Positions 24,136 through 36,200 of a stretch of DNA of 64,000 nt are shown here, piece by piece. The stretch's first letter is position 1. Every line of letters begins with the position of its first letter. The notes beneath the pieces are model-generated. The model had not been told where the DNA came from, did no database searches, and worked only from the letters and a program-made list of their open reading frames with translations. Location of the stretch: contig NZ_OY782755.1 in NCBI RefSeq assembly GCF_963678165.1, positions 3,698,501 through 3,762,500 on the forward strand, given 5' to 3'. Position numbers and translations under genes: made by a program. This DNA is from an uncultured Acetobacteroides sp. Lineage in GTDB: Bacteria; Bacteroidota; Bacteroidia; Bacteroidales; ZOR0009.

Positions 24136-27100
24136 TTATTCAAGGATTAGATCTCCTGGATCAGTTTCAATATCAGTAACCTGTGTTACTTTTATAGTTG
24201 ATAATTTATCGTGGTACCGAACATAAATATATCCCACCCTTGTTAGAGGAGTGTTTGTTGGAGTGCTGTATTGGGATATGTTAAATAGAAGCATTCCATT
24301 TTCTTTCCGAATATTTCTAAACCACGAATCACTTGAGTAAAGTGACCAACCTTCATAACTCGACAAGTCAAGAGAACATGCTTGCATTTTCCCATCAAAG
24401 AACAATTCAGCTGGTGGAATTGTACCACAATCCTGAGTGATTTCAAATGTCTTTATATCGCTGCCAGAAGATACAGTTACTTGTCCTTTAAGAGCCAATC
24501 CTTTATTTGCTAAACATGTAATAATGATACCATTATTCATTTTTTTTACTATAGCCCAATTGACGTTTGTGCTAGCATTCCATGACTCATTCCCTTTTAT
24601 AATTGGAATGTATTGGGAGCCTCCTCCTTCTTTGAAGTGGAGAATACAACCTCTCACTTCGAATGCTGGTGCAAACAAGTTTGAAGTAGTTCCTGTTGAT
24701 ACCTGACCTGCTGAATGATTAAGTATTTGCCCTTTACTATTGGTAGTATATATGATATCCCCAGCATTGTTATATCTGTAATTAGTAACATCACCCAAAT
24801 TGTCGGAAGTAGATTCTAATACCCCATTAATGTTCGAATTAAAGGTTCGGTAATTAACTCTTAATTTGTTGCTAGATACCATATCTCCAATCGACGATGT
24901 TATAATATCAGCCTTAGCATCATCACCACAATCATTAAAGTTGTAACTGCTATTTGATGCTAAATAATCAAGATAACCCGTATTAATATTTGTTGCCTGA
25001 ATAATAGGCATCTTATATCTGTTCCAAATCATACTTGTTAGTAAACCATCTTTCCCTATTGACTCCTTCAAGGTTCCATCAGCATTATATGTATTCTTTG
25101 AAACAACCCTAAGTCTAGAATCAAATACTATCTTACAATTACAAGAATAGGTATCCTTTGAAATAGAAACAGAGATAGGCTTATAGTCTATTATCTTTTG
25201 TTTCGGTGTGAAAATTCTCACTTCATCGCTATAACCATTTGTTCCTCCATATCTTATCATTTTAAAATAATTTGTTGCAGATGTAAGTTTTTCAATGCCG
25301 TTAACGGTCACTCGATTAATAACCTCTACAGGAATACCTACCATATTTGCGCTATTCATATTCCTCATAGCACACAAGTATTCATCAAGATATAAATTGG
25401 TATAGTTTTGAATACACCTCCCTAATGATGGTTCATCTGTAATTTCAAAAGGATAAGTAAAAGAAGTACTAAGTAGATCACCATTGCTAGTCTTCTTTTC
25501 TATGCGCTTTGGCAAACATATGCTTATACTGTCATAATAATAATTGTAAGTTGTTGAATTAATTATTGGAATCGTACTTCCGTTATAATATTCAGTGGTA
25601 ACTTTTTTTGATAGCACAAACGGATAGGTCAAGTATCTATAGGCAGATCCTGTATTGCTAACAGTATGGACTTGGAGTTTGCGGAGTAATGGATTATAAC
25701 TGTCCTTCATCTCCCTAAAGAAGTACAAACATCGAACTCCGCTTGAATTTGGATTGCCTAAACGTTCCCACGTATTATCCTCACTGCATACTAAGTTTTT
25801 ATTGATGTCATATTTAGAGATGTTCAATACATTTCCTCGTTCAAAGAAACGCGAGTTATAAGTCTTATACCTTAATAGTTGACTATTTAAAACATAGTCA
25901 GGGGGGATGTCGGCATATCCATTGTCATGGTTGGTATATCGTATTGTCGTATAAGTCGCCCCCCCATTTTCTGCTGTTTTTATAACAACTGCTGAATATC
26001 CAATGTATTCTTCGTTGTTATTCAGAGTTAGAGGAATCGCAGGCTCACACAATTTCTCAAAAGTATTCCCCCACAAAATTCCCGCTTTGCTTTCTTCTGG
26101 TAAATATCGAGGCAAAACGTTTAAGACACCAGAAGACGGGGCTCCATCTCCTGCTTGCATGTAATTTACCTTATAGGTATATTGTTTTTCTGAATTCGGA
26201 TTGGTACTGCCTATATCAAATGTTTTGATTGACTTAATTCTTAATCCGCTAGCTTTCCCTGTAAGTGCAGACACCTGTGTTCTATCCTGTTCGTTAACAA
26301 ACTTCGAGTAATCGTTAATTTCATACTCGTATTCTGTCTTTCCTCCTATTGGATAAGTTATTGCTTGTAGCATGCCAGTTTGCAGATATGCCTCATTCAC
26401 TACTTTCCTTGCCTCCAAATCGTTGGCATATTGTCCGTATGCCATACCGTTATTATACCCCCAATGATCTCCAACTACCTCTAGGTATCTTGGAACTGAA
26501 CTTCTGCTTTTATAGGAAAGAGAATACGTCCCCAACAGAGTTTCCGCACCATCCTTAATGCTTAGGTTATCTAAAAATAGCCGTTCGTTAGGGCTATTAT
26601 TGTATGCAAAATCAAAATTCTTTATAACCCTATTATTTTCTTTTACACTTATTCGATCAAGTTTCAACCATAGTATGCGTTGATATACATCTGCAGGAAA
26701 TGTTTTGCCGCTCCAGTAGGGTGCCGAACTACTATTTAGGAAAGTTGTATCAATCGCAGCCCCATCAATTTTACAAGCCCTGTATAAAGAAGTGGGGTAG
26801 GTATACTCATCGCTTTTCGATTTTGAGAAGACGATTTCATCTCTATTATTATATTTTATTGAGGATAAGTATTTAGGCCGCATAAACTGTACATCATTGC
26901 TCCAAACCAATTGATCAACGCCTCCAGAATAAGCATAATCTTGCTTGCTAATTTGAGCTACAAAAGGGCCTATTTCATAATTAAACGTAAACGAATCAAA
27001 ATTATCCGCTGAGGTTACATTTTTTAGTGCCCAAGAAGTAGGAATATAGCTAGGTTCACTTGCATTCCCTGCTTTAATAGATTCATATTCTTCAAAATAA

Positions 27101-27696
27101 AAATGATTCCCCTTTTCGTCGTATATATCAAAAGATTGTAAATCAGAAGAAAATTTAATTTTAAAATTTTCTTCTGATTGTATTACTATTCCTCCATCAT
27201 TTTCATTAATATAAAAATGGCCAGAATAGCCTAAAAAATTGAAAAAGAATTCGTCAGGCTCGTCAAAATTTTCTGCAACATACTTATAGTATTCATTGCG
27301 TTCATCTGCAGCTTTTCCCGTAAGTTCTAAGCCATAACTAGCCCAATCTGAGCGCCTCATTATCTCTTCTGATTTCCAAATATTGGGGGATGTGAAACTT
27401 CCTCTCCAAAATAAGACCTCATCTGGAAATTTGTGTACCATTCTTGTAATTATTCCTCCAGCATTTAGATTCCATCCCATACCAACCCATGATGGATGCT
27501 CATCTACCTTAACCCCATCGCTGCTGTAAACAAGACTTATGGGTACACTTATATTTTTCCCCTTAAGTACATGAATTGGAATTGATACTGGACTACGTCC
27601 AGTAAACAAACTACCACCTTCTGAATCCTGCCCATAGGAGGTTATCGTAATCAATAGATTCACTGCTAGGAGCAGTAACATTTTCACTTTTTTCAT
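24136..27696 (-). CDS. RHS/SpvB-like large surface protein with BACON-like domains
   Basis: An ATG exists at 27783, but the signal peptide (KKVKMLLLLAVNLLITITSY) starts at codon 30 of that frame, so 27696 is chosen, giving 1,186 residues. The N-terminus (GSLFTGRSPVSIPIHVLKG, GVKVDEHPSWVGMGWNLNAGG) is typical of the proteins paired with RHS toxins in Bacteroidota and resembles SpvB/TcaC-type beta-propeller or shell proteins. The last 170 residues contain two BACON-like repeats, each ending in VxQ (FEITQDCG, IKVTQVTD). The gene ends 11 bp before the RHS toxin. It is A/T-rich throughout. A role in encapsulating or displaying the toxin is inference. Confidence 0.75.
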   Translation of the reverse strand: MKKVKMLLLLAVNLLITITSYGQDSEGGSLFTGRSPVSIPIHVLKGKNISVPISLVYSSDGVKVDEHPSWVGMGWNLNAGGIITRMVHKFPDEVLFWRGSFTSPNIWKSEEIMRRSDWASYGLELTGKAADERNEYYKYVAENFDEPDEFFFNFLGYSGHFYINENDGGIVIQSEENFKIKFSSDLQSFDIYDEKGNHFYFEEYESIKAGNASEPSYIPTSWALKNVTSADNFDSFTFNYEIGPFVAQISKQDYAYSGGVDQLVWSNDVQFMRPKYLSSIKYNNRDEIVFSKSKSDEYTYPTSLYRACKIDGAAIDTTFLNSSSAPYWSGKTFPADVYQRILWLKLDRISVKENNRVIKNFDFAYNNSPNERLFLDNLSIKDGAETLLGTYSLSYKSRSSVPRYLEVVGDHWGYNNGMAYGQYANDLEARKVVNEAYLQTGMLQAITYPIGGKTEYEYEINDYSKFVNEQDRTQVSALTGKASGLRIKSIKTFDIGSTNPNSEKQYTYKVNYMQAGDGAPSSGVLNVLPRYLPEESKAGILWGNTFEKLCEPAIPLTLNNNEEYIGYSAVVIKTAENGGATYTTIRYTNHDNGYADIPPDYVLNSQLLRYKTYNSRFFERGNVLNISKYDINKNLVCSEDNTWERLGNPNSSGVRCLYFFREMKDSYNPLLRKLQVHTVSNTGSAYRYLTYPFVLSKKVTTEYYNGSTIPIINSTTYNYYYDSISICLPKRIEKKTSNGDLLSTSFTYPFEITDEPSLGRCIQNYTNLYLDEYLCAMRNMNSANMVGIPVEVINRVTVNGIEKLTSATNYFKMIRYGGTNGYSDEVRIFTPKQKIIDYKPISVSISKDTYSCNCKIVFDSRLRVVSKNTYNADGTLKESIGKDGLLTSMIWNRYKMPIIQATNINTGYLDYLASNSSYNFNDCGDDAKADIITSSIGDMVSSNKLRVNYRTFNSNINGVLESTSDNLGDVTNYRYNNAGDIIYTTNSKGQILNHSAGQVSTGTTSNLFAPAFEVRGCILHFKEGGGSQYIPIIKGNESWNASTNVNWAIVKKMNNGIIITCLANKGLALKGQVTVSSGSDIKTFEITQDCGTIPPAELFFDGKMQACSLDLSSYEGWSLYSSDSWFRNIRKENGMLLFNISQYSTPTNTPLTRVGYIYVRYHDKLSTIKVTQVTDIETDPGDLILE

Positions 27697-28130
27697 CCGA
27701 AAATAATTTGTTTTAGTAGATTGGATAGAACTCGCATGGCAACTTTCATCTAAATGTTTTGTTGTGAAAAATGCTAGTTTCATATCAGATAGTTGTTTCT
27801 TTAATTTACAAATAAAGTTTGTTGAGACTACGTATAGTGACTAAAATAGTCACTATACAGTGATTCAACCATTAAGATTTGCTTCCACAAGATGTATCAG
27901 CACTTAGTTGTGTGTGTACTTTTCTGATGGGTTGTTTGAGAATAGACACAATGTTTTATTTTTAATGTTGCTTTTTTAAAATATGCAGTGACAAAAATAG
28001 TATTTTGATATTTACATACAAGCAAGATTCAAGTTTGAAGTGCAATCGGAGATAAGCCTCAAATAAAGGGTGCTCCTTATTTAAGATTAAACTCAAAGAT
28101 TAAGCATTTGTATTTCAATAAAAAAACGAT
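27697..28130. other. Intergenic stretch, no gene seen
   Basis: This A/T-rich spacer lies upstream of the RHS-partner gene. It must hold that gene's promoter, but I find no clean TAnnTTTG on the - strand. A small inverted word (AGTGACTA..TAGTCACT near 27,836-27,856) is present. Nothing else is recognised. Confidence 0.4.
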
Positions 28131-28769
28131 CGATAATTTAACAAGAAGCAAAGATACTTGTTTGAAATACTACTGAAAGCAAACACAACACAAAAGGAGA
28201 CTGCTCAGTTGCTAGGCGTATCCGAAAACACTGTATCTAAGGAGCAAAAGCGCATCTCTAATAGGAGAGACTGTTCTTACATAGAGCTCTTGTCCAGAGA
28301 AAAATCGAGGAACGTCAGCAGAAAAAGGAATGCCATCATGGCCTACACCTGCGGCACAGGTATTCGTAAATAAGCACTTAGACATGAATCTAAGTCCAGA
28401 ACAAATCGAAGGAGTCGCCCTAAGGAGCATGCTTCCATTGTTTCCCACGAGCGAATATAATAGCATGTAAGGATGGACAAAAAGAGGAATGGACAGGAGT
28501 TTGCCCACCATCAGTTAATCGCAAAGGTGATAAACATTAATTTTTACATCGCAAGCCCCTGCCACTTGTGAGAAAGAGGGGCAAACGAAAACTTAAATCA
28601 CCTAATTCAGCAGTGCTTTCCTAAGAAAACAGATTTTGGAGGCATCACCAATCAGGATGTAGAGTAAGTCCAGAATGCGCTAAACACCACACCTATAAAA
28701 CGATTAAAGTTTGATGCACCGTTAACTATATTTGGAAGAGAATTAATGAAACCCCAAATTGAACTTTAA
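28131..28769 (+). pseudogene. IS30-family transposase remnant
   Basis: Fragments of an IS30-type transposase survive in order but in shifting frames. The HTH is TTQKETAQLLGVSENTVSKE (about 28,190-28,245), the linker LSPEQIEG is near 28,392, and the C-terminal part QCFPKKTDFGGITNQDVE is followed by a stop and then NALNTTPIKRLKF..PLTIF to TAA at 28,767-28,769. The middle, including most of the DDE catalytic core, is missing. Spacing and order match the family (SPEQIAG, FPKGTDF, LNNRPRKRLGF are the usual forms). No inverted repeats were found. The copy is long dead. Confidence 0.7.
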
Positions 28770-29740
28770 ACGTGAATCTTTCATTTTACTTATTCTTCAT
28801 TACAGGAATTGACAGTACAAAATATAGGGGGAATTGCTAGATTTACACAATTCCACAGACATCCTTTTAGAAACTGTCGCCTGCGAAACTCGGTGTAATC
28901 GGAGATAAATAATGGTAGCTTGATTTTTATCTTTACTGCCAATGTCTAATTGTAGATACCCTTAAAACCGAAATTCCCATCCAAATCCCCAGTTTCCTCA
29001 AGTTCCTCACTCATATTTATTTTTTGAATGCTCATTACACACCCGATTAACGTTACCTGAACCACTCTAACCAAAGGCAAATCAGAGGGAGAATGTACAT
29101 GTTTCAAAAGATAGTCGATCGTCTCTATATCTTATTAAGTATATCTACAACAATGGCGTAACCTGATTTGAGAAAACAAATAGTTGCAATTTACGAGTAA
29201 AAAAGAAGCCCCTACAACCTAGTAAATCATTCATATTTCTGACCTTCAACTTTAAACAGAAACTGTGGAGTTTTTGATTATCCGAAAATACCAACAAAGA
29301 GGAAGTCTGACTAAACAGTTCAAATGGAAATTCTAACTAAAGTATTTCAATCGAAATATAGGAAATCATCCAGTTACAAATCTTGGTTACCGTAATCACC
29401 AAGTTCACACCATCATGTAGCCATATTGAGAGGGTTGTAACATCGCAACCTAACATACAAACCTTATAGATTAAATTGAACAGTAAGGTTCTCTTGTGAA
29501 TCTAGAAAACGAGTAACCTATAACAACCCCAAAAGGAATAATAACACAGAATTTGCGAATTTAAAATGGAGGCTTGCAAAAAATATGAACCGTACGTCGG
29601 CAATCTATGCATTAGGGGATCGAAACAGAAATCTACTGGTTATCTCAGAGAATAACCCCCAATCACTAAAGTCAACTTTTTACAAATACAAGAAAAAAAC
29701 AACCAATGAAAGAAGTTTTATTTTGTTGCGTTTTTGTTGC
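28770..29740. other. Decayed intergenic stretch, no intact gene
   Basis: Nearly 1 kb is rich in stops in all frames. I see no conserved domain or array. Its position just beyond the 3' end of tRNA-Leu, next to an IS remnant, suggests the debris of an old integrated element, but no integrase or att duplication was found. Confidence 0.35.
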
Positions 29741-29750
29741 ACTTAAAACA

Positions 29751-29787
29751 AAACGATCTTGCAAATATCTAATTTACAAGATCGTTT
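29751..29787 (-). terminator. Terminator of the tRNA transcript
   Basis: An 11-bp perfect stem (AAACGATCTTG / CAAGATCGTTT) lies 14 bp beyond the 3' end of tRNA-Leu. On the - strand it is followed by TGTTTTAAG. Confidence 0.7.
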
Positions 29788-29800
29788 ATTGAATCAAAAG

Positions 29801-29885
29801 TACCTGGAGCGGGAATCGAACCCGCACGGCCGCAATGGCCACAGGATTTTAAGTCCTGCGTGTCTACCTATTCCACCATCCAGGC
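29801..29885 (-). tRNA. tRNA-Leu (anticodon TAA)
   Basis: This 85-nt class II tRNA has a seven-pair acceptor stem (GCCTGGA / TCCAGGT, first pair G-T), anticodon loop CTTAAAA, a long variable arm and T-arm GCGGGTTCGATTCCCGC. CCA is not encoded. It lies 6 bp downstream of tRNA-Gly on the same strand. Confidence 0.95.
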
Positions 29886-29891
29886 AACTTG

Positions 29892-29964
29892 AGCGGAAAA
29901 CGAGACTCGAACTCGCGACCCCAACCTTGGCAAGGTTGTGCTCTACCAACTGAGCTATTTCCGC
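29892..29964 (-). tRNA. tRNA-Gly (anticodon GCC)
   Basis: This 73-nt tRNA has acceptor stem GCGGAAA / TTTCCGC, D-arm AGCTCAGTTGGTAGAGC, anticodon loop TTGCCAA and T-arm GCGAGTTCGAGTCTCGT. CCA is not encoded. It precedes tRNA-Leu, and the two probably form one transcript. Confidence 0.95.
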
Positions 29965-30092
29965 AACTATATCAATGAACAAAACTGAAGCCAAAAGTAA
30001 AGATATTAGAATCTACGTATTGTCAACTTCCGAATTGCGAGTGCAAATTTAGCCTTTTTAGGCTAATCTCCAAAGCAATCGTACCATTTTAT

Positions 30093-32708
30093 CTAAAGCC
30101 CCGCTATTTTCTTTATGTCGTTTAGCTTGTTAAGGGCGTCTATCGGCGTTAGGTTGTTCACATCTAGCCCTTTTATCTCATCCCTTATCTTCTTCAGCAC
30201 AGGATCGTCTAGTTGAAAGAAGCTGAGCTGCAACCCCTCGCGATGCGACGCTAGCATATCTACGGGCTTGTCAAGCGAGCTGTTTCGGTGCGATTTTTCG
30301 AGTTCCTTAAGAATTTCGTTAGCCCGCTCAACAACGCTACGGGGCATCCCCGCCATCTGTGCCACATGAATACCGAAGCTGTGCTCGGTTCCCCCTTTTA
30401 CCAGCTTGCGTAAGAAGTGAACCTTTCCGTCCACCTCTTTTACCGAAACGTTGTAGTTCTTTATCCTGTCGAACGAAGTCTCCATCTCGTTAAGTTCGTG
30501 GTAGTGCGTTGCAAAAAGAGTTTTTGCCCGAGCATGAGGGTGCTCATGTATATACTCCACCATCGACCACGCTATTGATATACCATCGTAGGTACTTGTT
30601 CCCCGTCCAATTTCATCGAGAAGGACAAGGCTGCGAGAAGAAAGATTGTTCAAGATACTCGCCGCCTCAAGCATCTCCACCATAAAGGTCGATTCGCCCT
30701 GCGAGATATTATCAGTTGCACCTACACGCGTAAATATCTTATCAACAATCCCTATTTTAGCAGAGGCAGCAGGCACATAGCATCCAATCTGAGCCATAAG
30801 AACAATTAGAGCGGTCTGTCGAAGCAACGCACTCTTACCTGCCATATTGGGACCAGTAATAATGATGATCTGCTGATTTTTTGAATCCAGATTAACGTCA
30901 TTGGCTACATACTGCTGACCTGCACTAAGCTGCTTCTCAATAACAGGATGTCGTCCTGCTTTTATATCTAGCACATCCGAATCGACTAGCAGCGGACGAC
31001 AGTAGCCATTGGCAATCGCCACTTTGGCAAAACCAATTAGGCAATCGAGCCGTGCAACTAACGAGGCATTCAGCTGAATTGGAGCGACGTATTCTGCAAT
31101 TGCAGATACTAAGTCGTTAAAAATTCGCTGCTCAATAACCAGCACCTTCTCTTCTGCTCCCAAAATCTTTTCCTCGTAGTGCTTTAGCTCTTCGGTAATG
31201 TAGCGCTCGGCACTAACCAACGTCTGCTTACGAATCCAATCAGCAGGAACCTTATCTTTATGCGTATTGCGTACCTCTATGTAGTACCCAAAAACGTTGT
31301 TGTAGCTAATCTTTAGCGAAGTGATGCCGGTACGCTCGATTTCGCGCTGCTGAATTTGCTGTAGGAAATCCTTTCCATGGGTCATTATTCCACGCAGCTC
31401 ATCCAATTCAGGATCTACCCCGTCAGCGATTACGCTTCCCTTTCCGAGCTGGCTTCCAGCCTCGGGTCTAACCTCTCGCTCTATGCGCTGACGAATGCTC
31501 TCGCATAATGCCAACTGATCTGCCAAATCTTTTAATGCACCATTCTCGGCAAAAAGACAACTCTCCTTAATGCTTTTTATCGCCACAAGGGCGCTTTTAA
31601 GCTGCACAACCTCACGGGGAGTTACACGACCAACTGCAACTTTTGAGATTATACGCTCCAGATCTCCAACCTCATAGATATGCTGCGACAAATCCTCTCG
31701 AAAATCTTCCTTATTAATAAGGTACTCTACTACATTAAGACGAGTATTAATCGATGCGATATCCTTCAATGGCAAAGCAACCCAACGCTTAATCAAACGC
31801 CCGCCCATGGGCGATATGGTTTGGTCGATAACATTGATAAGCGTCTTTGCATTTTCGTTTACCGATGAAAAAAGCTCAAGATTACGAATGGTAAACCTAT
31901 CCAGCCAAACGTACCGATCCTCTTCTAACCTAGATATTGAGCGGATATGCCCTAATTGATGATGTTGGGTAAGATCTAAATAGTAAAGGATGGCACCTGC
32001 TGCTGCGATGGCATAGGATAGTTCTTCAATTCCAAATCCCTTAAGCGAAGACGTTTGAAAGTGGCGCAGCAATCGTTCGTAGCCTATCTCATTGCCGAAA
32101 GCCCATTCATCAACCTTATAGGTATAGTATTTTGATCCAAAATGCGATTCAAACTCATGCTCAAACCCTCGCTGGTAAAGAACTTCTTTAGGCGAAAAGT
32201 TTGATAGCAACTTATCTACATAGTCGAAGCTACCCTGCGCTGCATAAAACTCTCCAGTGGACACATCAAGGAATGAAACACCTGCCATCTTTTTATCAGC
32301 ATACACGCAGGCGAGAAAGTTGTTCTCCTTATGCTCAAGAACGTTGTCATTATACGAAACACCAGGCGTTACCAGCTCGGTAATTCCACGCTTAACGATC
32401 TTCTTGGTCAGTTTAGGATCTTCGAGTTGCTCGCAAATGGCAACACGCTGACCTGCCCTAACCAGCTTTGGCAGATAGTTATCTATTGCATGATGAGGAA
32501 ATCCTGCCAACTCAACAAACGAGGCAGAACCATTAGCCCTTCGGGTAAGCGTAATTCCCAATATCTCGCTTGCTTTAATTGCATCCTCACCAAATGTTTC
32601 GTAGAAATCCCCCACCCTAAAAAGTAAAATAGCATCTGGGTGCTTTGATTTTACCTCGTAGTACTGCTTCATCAACGGTGTTTCTACATACCTTTTTTCC
32701 TCTGCCAA
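30093..32708 (-). CDS. mutS: DNA mismatch repair ATPase MutS
   Basis: This is a full-length MutS of 871 residues. The mismatch-binding F-Y-E motif is at 35-37 ([13 protein letters not shown]). The connector, lever and clamp regions follow, with the ATPase Walker [15 protein letters not shown] near 615 and Walker [18 protein letters not shown] about 70 residues later. An HTH-containing C-terminus follows. The start is a TTG codon (32706-32708). No in-frame ATG exists just upstream, and starting at the next internal Met (13) would remove residues that other Bacteroidota MutS proteins keep. A TACTTTTG -7 element about 40 bp upstream fits this start. It finds mispairs and recruits MutL; neither mutL nor mutH is in the window. 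Confidence 0.97.
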   Translation of the reverse strand: MAEEKRYVETPLMKQYYEVKSKHPDAILLFRVGDFYETFGEDAIKASEILGITLTRRANGSASFVELAGFPHHAIDNYLPKLVRAGQRVAICEQLEDPKLTKKIVKRGITELVTPGVSYNDNVLEHKENNFLACVYADKKMAGVSFLDVSTGEFYAAQGSFDYVDKLLSNFSPKEVLYQRGFEHEFESHFGSKYYTYKVDEWAFGNEIGYERLLRHFQTSSLKGFGIEELSYAIAAAGAILYYLDLTQHHQLGHIRSISRLEEDRYVWLDRFTIRNLELFSSVNENAKTLINVIDQTISPMGGRLIKRWVALPLKDIASINTRLNVVEYLINKEDFREDLSQHIYEVGDLERIISKVAVGRVTPREVVQLKSALVAIKSIKESCLFAENGALKDLADQLALCESIRQRIEREVRPEAGSQLGKGSVIADGVDPELDELRGIMTHGKDFLQQIQQREIERTGITSLKISYNNVFGYYIEVRNTHKDKVPADWIRKQTLVSAERYITEELKHYEEKILGAEEKVLVIEQRIFNDLVSAIAEYVAPIQLNASLVARLDCLIGFAKVAIANGYCRPLLVDSDVLDIKAGRHPVIEKQLSAGQQYVANDVNLDSKNQQIIIITGPNMAGKSALLRQTALIVLMAQIGCYVPAASAKIGIVDKIFTRVGATDNISQGESTFMVEMLEAASILNNLSSRSLVLLDEIGRGTSTYDGISIAWSMVEYIHEHPHARAKTLFATHYHELNEMETSFDRIKNYNVSVKEVDGKVHFLRKLVKGGTEHSFGIHVAQMAGMPRSVVERANEILKELEKSHRNSSLDKPVDMLASHREGLQLSFFQLDDPVLKKIRDEIKGLDVNNLTPIDALNKLNDIKKIAGL

Positions 32709-32745
32709 CGTCGTTCTTATTATATGGTTGAACCTAATGCAGCCT

Positions 32746-32753
32746 CAAAAGTA
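32746..32753 (-). promoter_or_regulatory. Candidate mutS -7 element
   Basis: TACTTTTG on the - strand fits TAnnTTTG and would place the transcript start about 30 bp before the TTG start of mutS. The -33 region is not convincing. Confidence 0.5.
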
Positions 32754-33178
32754 GCAAAACACAAGAAATTTTCACGAGGTATCCACAAATTAGGCAATGA
32801 CGCAACCAAAGAGATCAACAACCATGCAAGAGCCACCTGCCGAAGCTACAAATCAAAACCAGCACAACAATTCTACTTAAATTTATCACAAAAAAAACAG
32901 CCTAATGACACTTTTTATCATCAACACACACTTAACTTGTTAAAGTTAACAACAAAATTCAAGTAAAAATAAATTGTAAAAAAAACCACAAGAAGAAAAA
33001 TAAAGAAATCCCCACCAATATTGCCACCAACAAAAGAGGGCACCACATTAAAAACAAGCACAAAAAAAACCAACAACCCCCTGAAAACAACACACATCTA
33101 CACCATACACTTACATAAAAGACGCGATGTAAGCCAATTTATTTTCATCTAACGAGTAGATTTTGCAAAATTATGTTA
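32754..33178. other. A-rich intergenic region between divergent mutS and susC
   Basis: This spacer is strongly A/C-biased on the + strand, with many short A-runs (33,000-33,110 especially). Apart from promoters at each end I see no gene, hairpin or repeat unit. Confidence 0.4.
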
Positions 33179-33186
33179 TAACTTTG
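33179..33186 (+). promoter_or_regulatory. Candidate susC-1 promoter (-7)
   Basis: TAACTTTG matches TAnnTTTG and would start the transcript near 33,193. This leaves a leader of about 83 nt whose last part (AATTTACGAACTGCTAAAAA) is repeated before the second susC. Confidence 0.55.
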
Positions 33187-33275
33187 TAAATAGCCGGCAA
33201 CGAAATTCAACCCTAGGTTGGAATAGTTCGCTAGTAAAACAAATTATCAATTTACGAACTGCTAAAAAAACTATT

Positions 33276-36200
33276 ATGAGGCGATTTTTGACGTTACTTG
33301 TAACGATCGTTGTCTTTGGTGTTAGCCCAACGCTAGCTCAAACAAAGCAAATCTCCGGTAAGGTTGTTGGTTCAAACGACAACCTTCCCATACCAGGAGT
33401 AAGCGTACTTGTTAAAGAAGCACCAACAGTAGGAACAGCTACCGATATCAACGGTAGTTTTACCCTAAAGAACATTCCAGGTCATGCAAAAACTCTTGTT
33501 TTTCGTATTGTGGGGTATAAAACGGTAGAAATTCCAATAACAGGAACAACCATTAATGCTACTCTTCAACCTGAGTCCAAGCAAATTGACGAAGTAATGG
33601 TTGTTGCCTATGGCACTACTTCAAGAAAATCTTTCACAGGCTCTGCTGCAAAAGTTGATGCAGAACAACTACAAAGAAAGAATCCATCTGAAATTTCTAA
33701 AGCATTAGCAGGCGAAATTGCAGGCGTGCAAGTAATCAACTCAAATGGACAACCAGGAAGCAGTGCCTCTATTCGTATTCGAGGAATCGGTTCAGCATAT
33801 TCAAGTAGAGCTCCTCTATACGTAATTGATGGTATTCCATACGAAGGATCTATTTCAGGTATTGATCCATCAGATATCGCCACCACCACCGTTTTAAAAG
33901 ATGCTTCGGCGACCGCACTATACGGTACAAGAGCCGCAAATGGCGTTATCCTTTTAACTACTAAAAAAGGAGAAAAAGGAAAAACGAAGATTGAGGCAGA
34001 CTTTAAATATGGTATGAATATAAGGTTGATTCCTCAATATAATATCATCAAGAATCCCGAGAACTTTACAGAACTCACATGGGAAGGTCTAAGAAACAAA
34101 TACCAATATAATACAGAAGATCCATTATCAGCAACCGATGCTGCAACGGCAGCTTCTGGTGCTCTATTTGATGCTGATAACGGGATTTACCCCATCTACA
34201 ATATGTGGAATGCCGATGGTAAAGATCTTATTGATCCTGCGACTGGTAAGTTCAAGAATGTTTCTCGTAAGTATACTCCCGAAAAATGGGATGACTACCT
34301 CTTCAGACCTGGTAAAAAGATGGAAGGAAGTGTCAAAATTTCTGCAGGTAACGATAACTCATCACATTATACATCTTTCGGGTATCTAAAAGATGAAGGA
34401 TATTATATCGGATCTGACTTCCAGAGATTTACTGCAAGATCGAATATAGATCAAACCCTTACTTCATGGATGAAGTCTACGCTTAATATGTCTTATGCAT
34501 ATATGGAAAAGAATAATCCTGGACAGGAAGATAACATGAATAATGGCTTCCAATTCGTCAACTTCATGCCAAGCTTATTTCCTGTTTTCCAAAGAGATGC
34601 AAAAGGCAATAAAATACCAGATACAATACTTGGTGGAGATAAGTACGATTATGGTATGTATCAAGACTATGGAAGATCGTATGCTTCTGGTATCAACCCA
34701 GCTGGAGCAATAAAACTGGATAAGAATAAAACCATATCGCATCAATTCAATGGCAACGCCAACATCGAAGCAAGATTTCTAACCAACTTCAAATTTACTG
34801 CAAATTTAGGGATGCAGTACCGAGGAGAAAAGCTCGATGCATTAACAAATCCTTACTATGGGGATGCTGCCGGAATTGGCCGTATTGAAAAAACTGCATT
34901 TTGGTATTTAGGCTTAACTGCCAACCAGATTTTATCTTGGACAAAATCTTTTGGCAGCCACAACTTAAACGCATTTGTTGCACACGAGTCAAACTATTAT
35001 GACATGTCTGACATGACAGGTCAAAAATCTAAGATTGCCCGTCCTTCAAATCTTGAATGGTCCAATGCTGTCATTATGGGCAACATGGATTCTAAAACAT
35101 ACGGCTACTCGCTTGAAAGTTATTTTGGACAAATCAACTACGATTACGATAACAGATTCTTCATTAACGGATCGATTAGACGTGACGGAAGTTCTCGATT
35201 TGTAGACGATAATAAATGGGGAACCTTCGGCTCTATTGGTGCTGCTTGGTTGCTCACCCGTGAGAATTTCTTAAGCAATGTGAACTGGTTAAAAAGCCTT
35301 AAGTATAAAGCTAGTTGGGGTGTTTTAGGCAACCAAGAATTCAACACAACTCCATCAATAGCAGGCTACTATCCTTATGAGGATTTGTATAATATAAGTA
35401 ATCTAAATGATCAGTTAGCATTCAGTTTTGCTTATAAAGGAAATAGAAATCTTACTTGGGAGAATAGCAAAACGTTCAATACCGGTTTCGAATTTGACAT
35501 TGCCAATTTCTTGACAGGAGAAGTTGAATACTACCATAAAACAACAACCGACATGCTATTTATGAAGCAGGTTGCAACTTCTCTTGGCTATGCATCTTAC
35601 CCTGTAAACGATGGAAAAATGGTAAACCAAGGTGTCGAGTTAACGCTTAATGCGAGTGTTGTTAAAAGTAAAGATCTAAACGTAAATGTTCGTTTTAATG
35701 CAGGTCATTACAAAAATGAGATGATAACCATGCCTATGGACGAAACGACAGGCAAGGAGAAGCCACTGGAAATTAACACATTCTACGGATGGGCAAAAAA
35801 TCATTCCCTATATGACTTCTATATTCGCGAATATGCAGGAGTAGATCCTACTACAGGTCTTTCTACATGGAATTCGTACTATAACGTATTACCAGATGGT
35901 ACTAAAGAGCATATTACGGATATGCAAAACTATACAAGTTCAAAGACCATAAACAAACTCGAAGTTGTTAAAACATCCAATTACGATGAAGCAACCAATA
36001 AGTTTGTCGGTAAATCTGCAATACCAGATGTATCAGGAGGGTTTGGCTTTGATGTAAACTATAAAGGCATTGAATTTAACACCACCTTTATGTATGCAAT
36101 TGGAGGCTACGCTTACGATGGAGTATATGCATCTTTAATGGGCAATGGAACTCCTGGCTCTTCAAACTGGAGTAAAGATATATTGAATCGCTGGCAAAAG

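Noticed and set aside
27697-27783. 29-residue extension of the RHS-partner protein
   Set aside because: It would place a polar stretch before a clear signal peptide that begins at 27696.
28212-28511. 99-residue - strand frame
   Set aside because: It is antisense to the IS30 remnant and has no recognisable feature.
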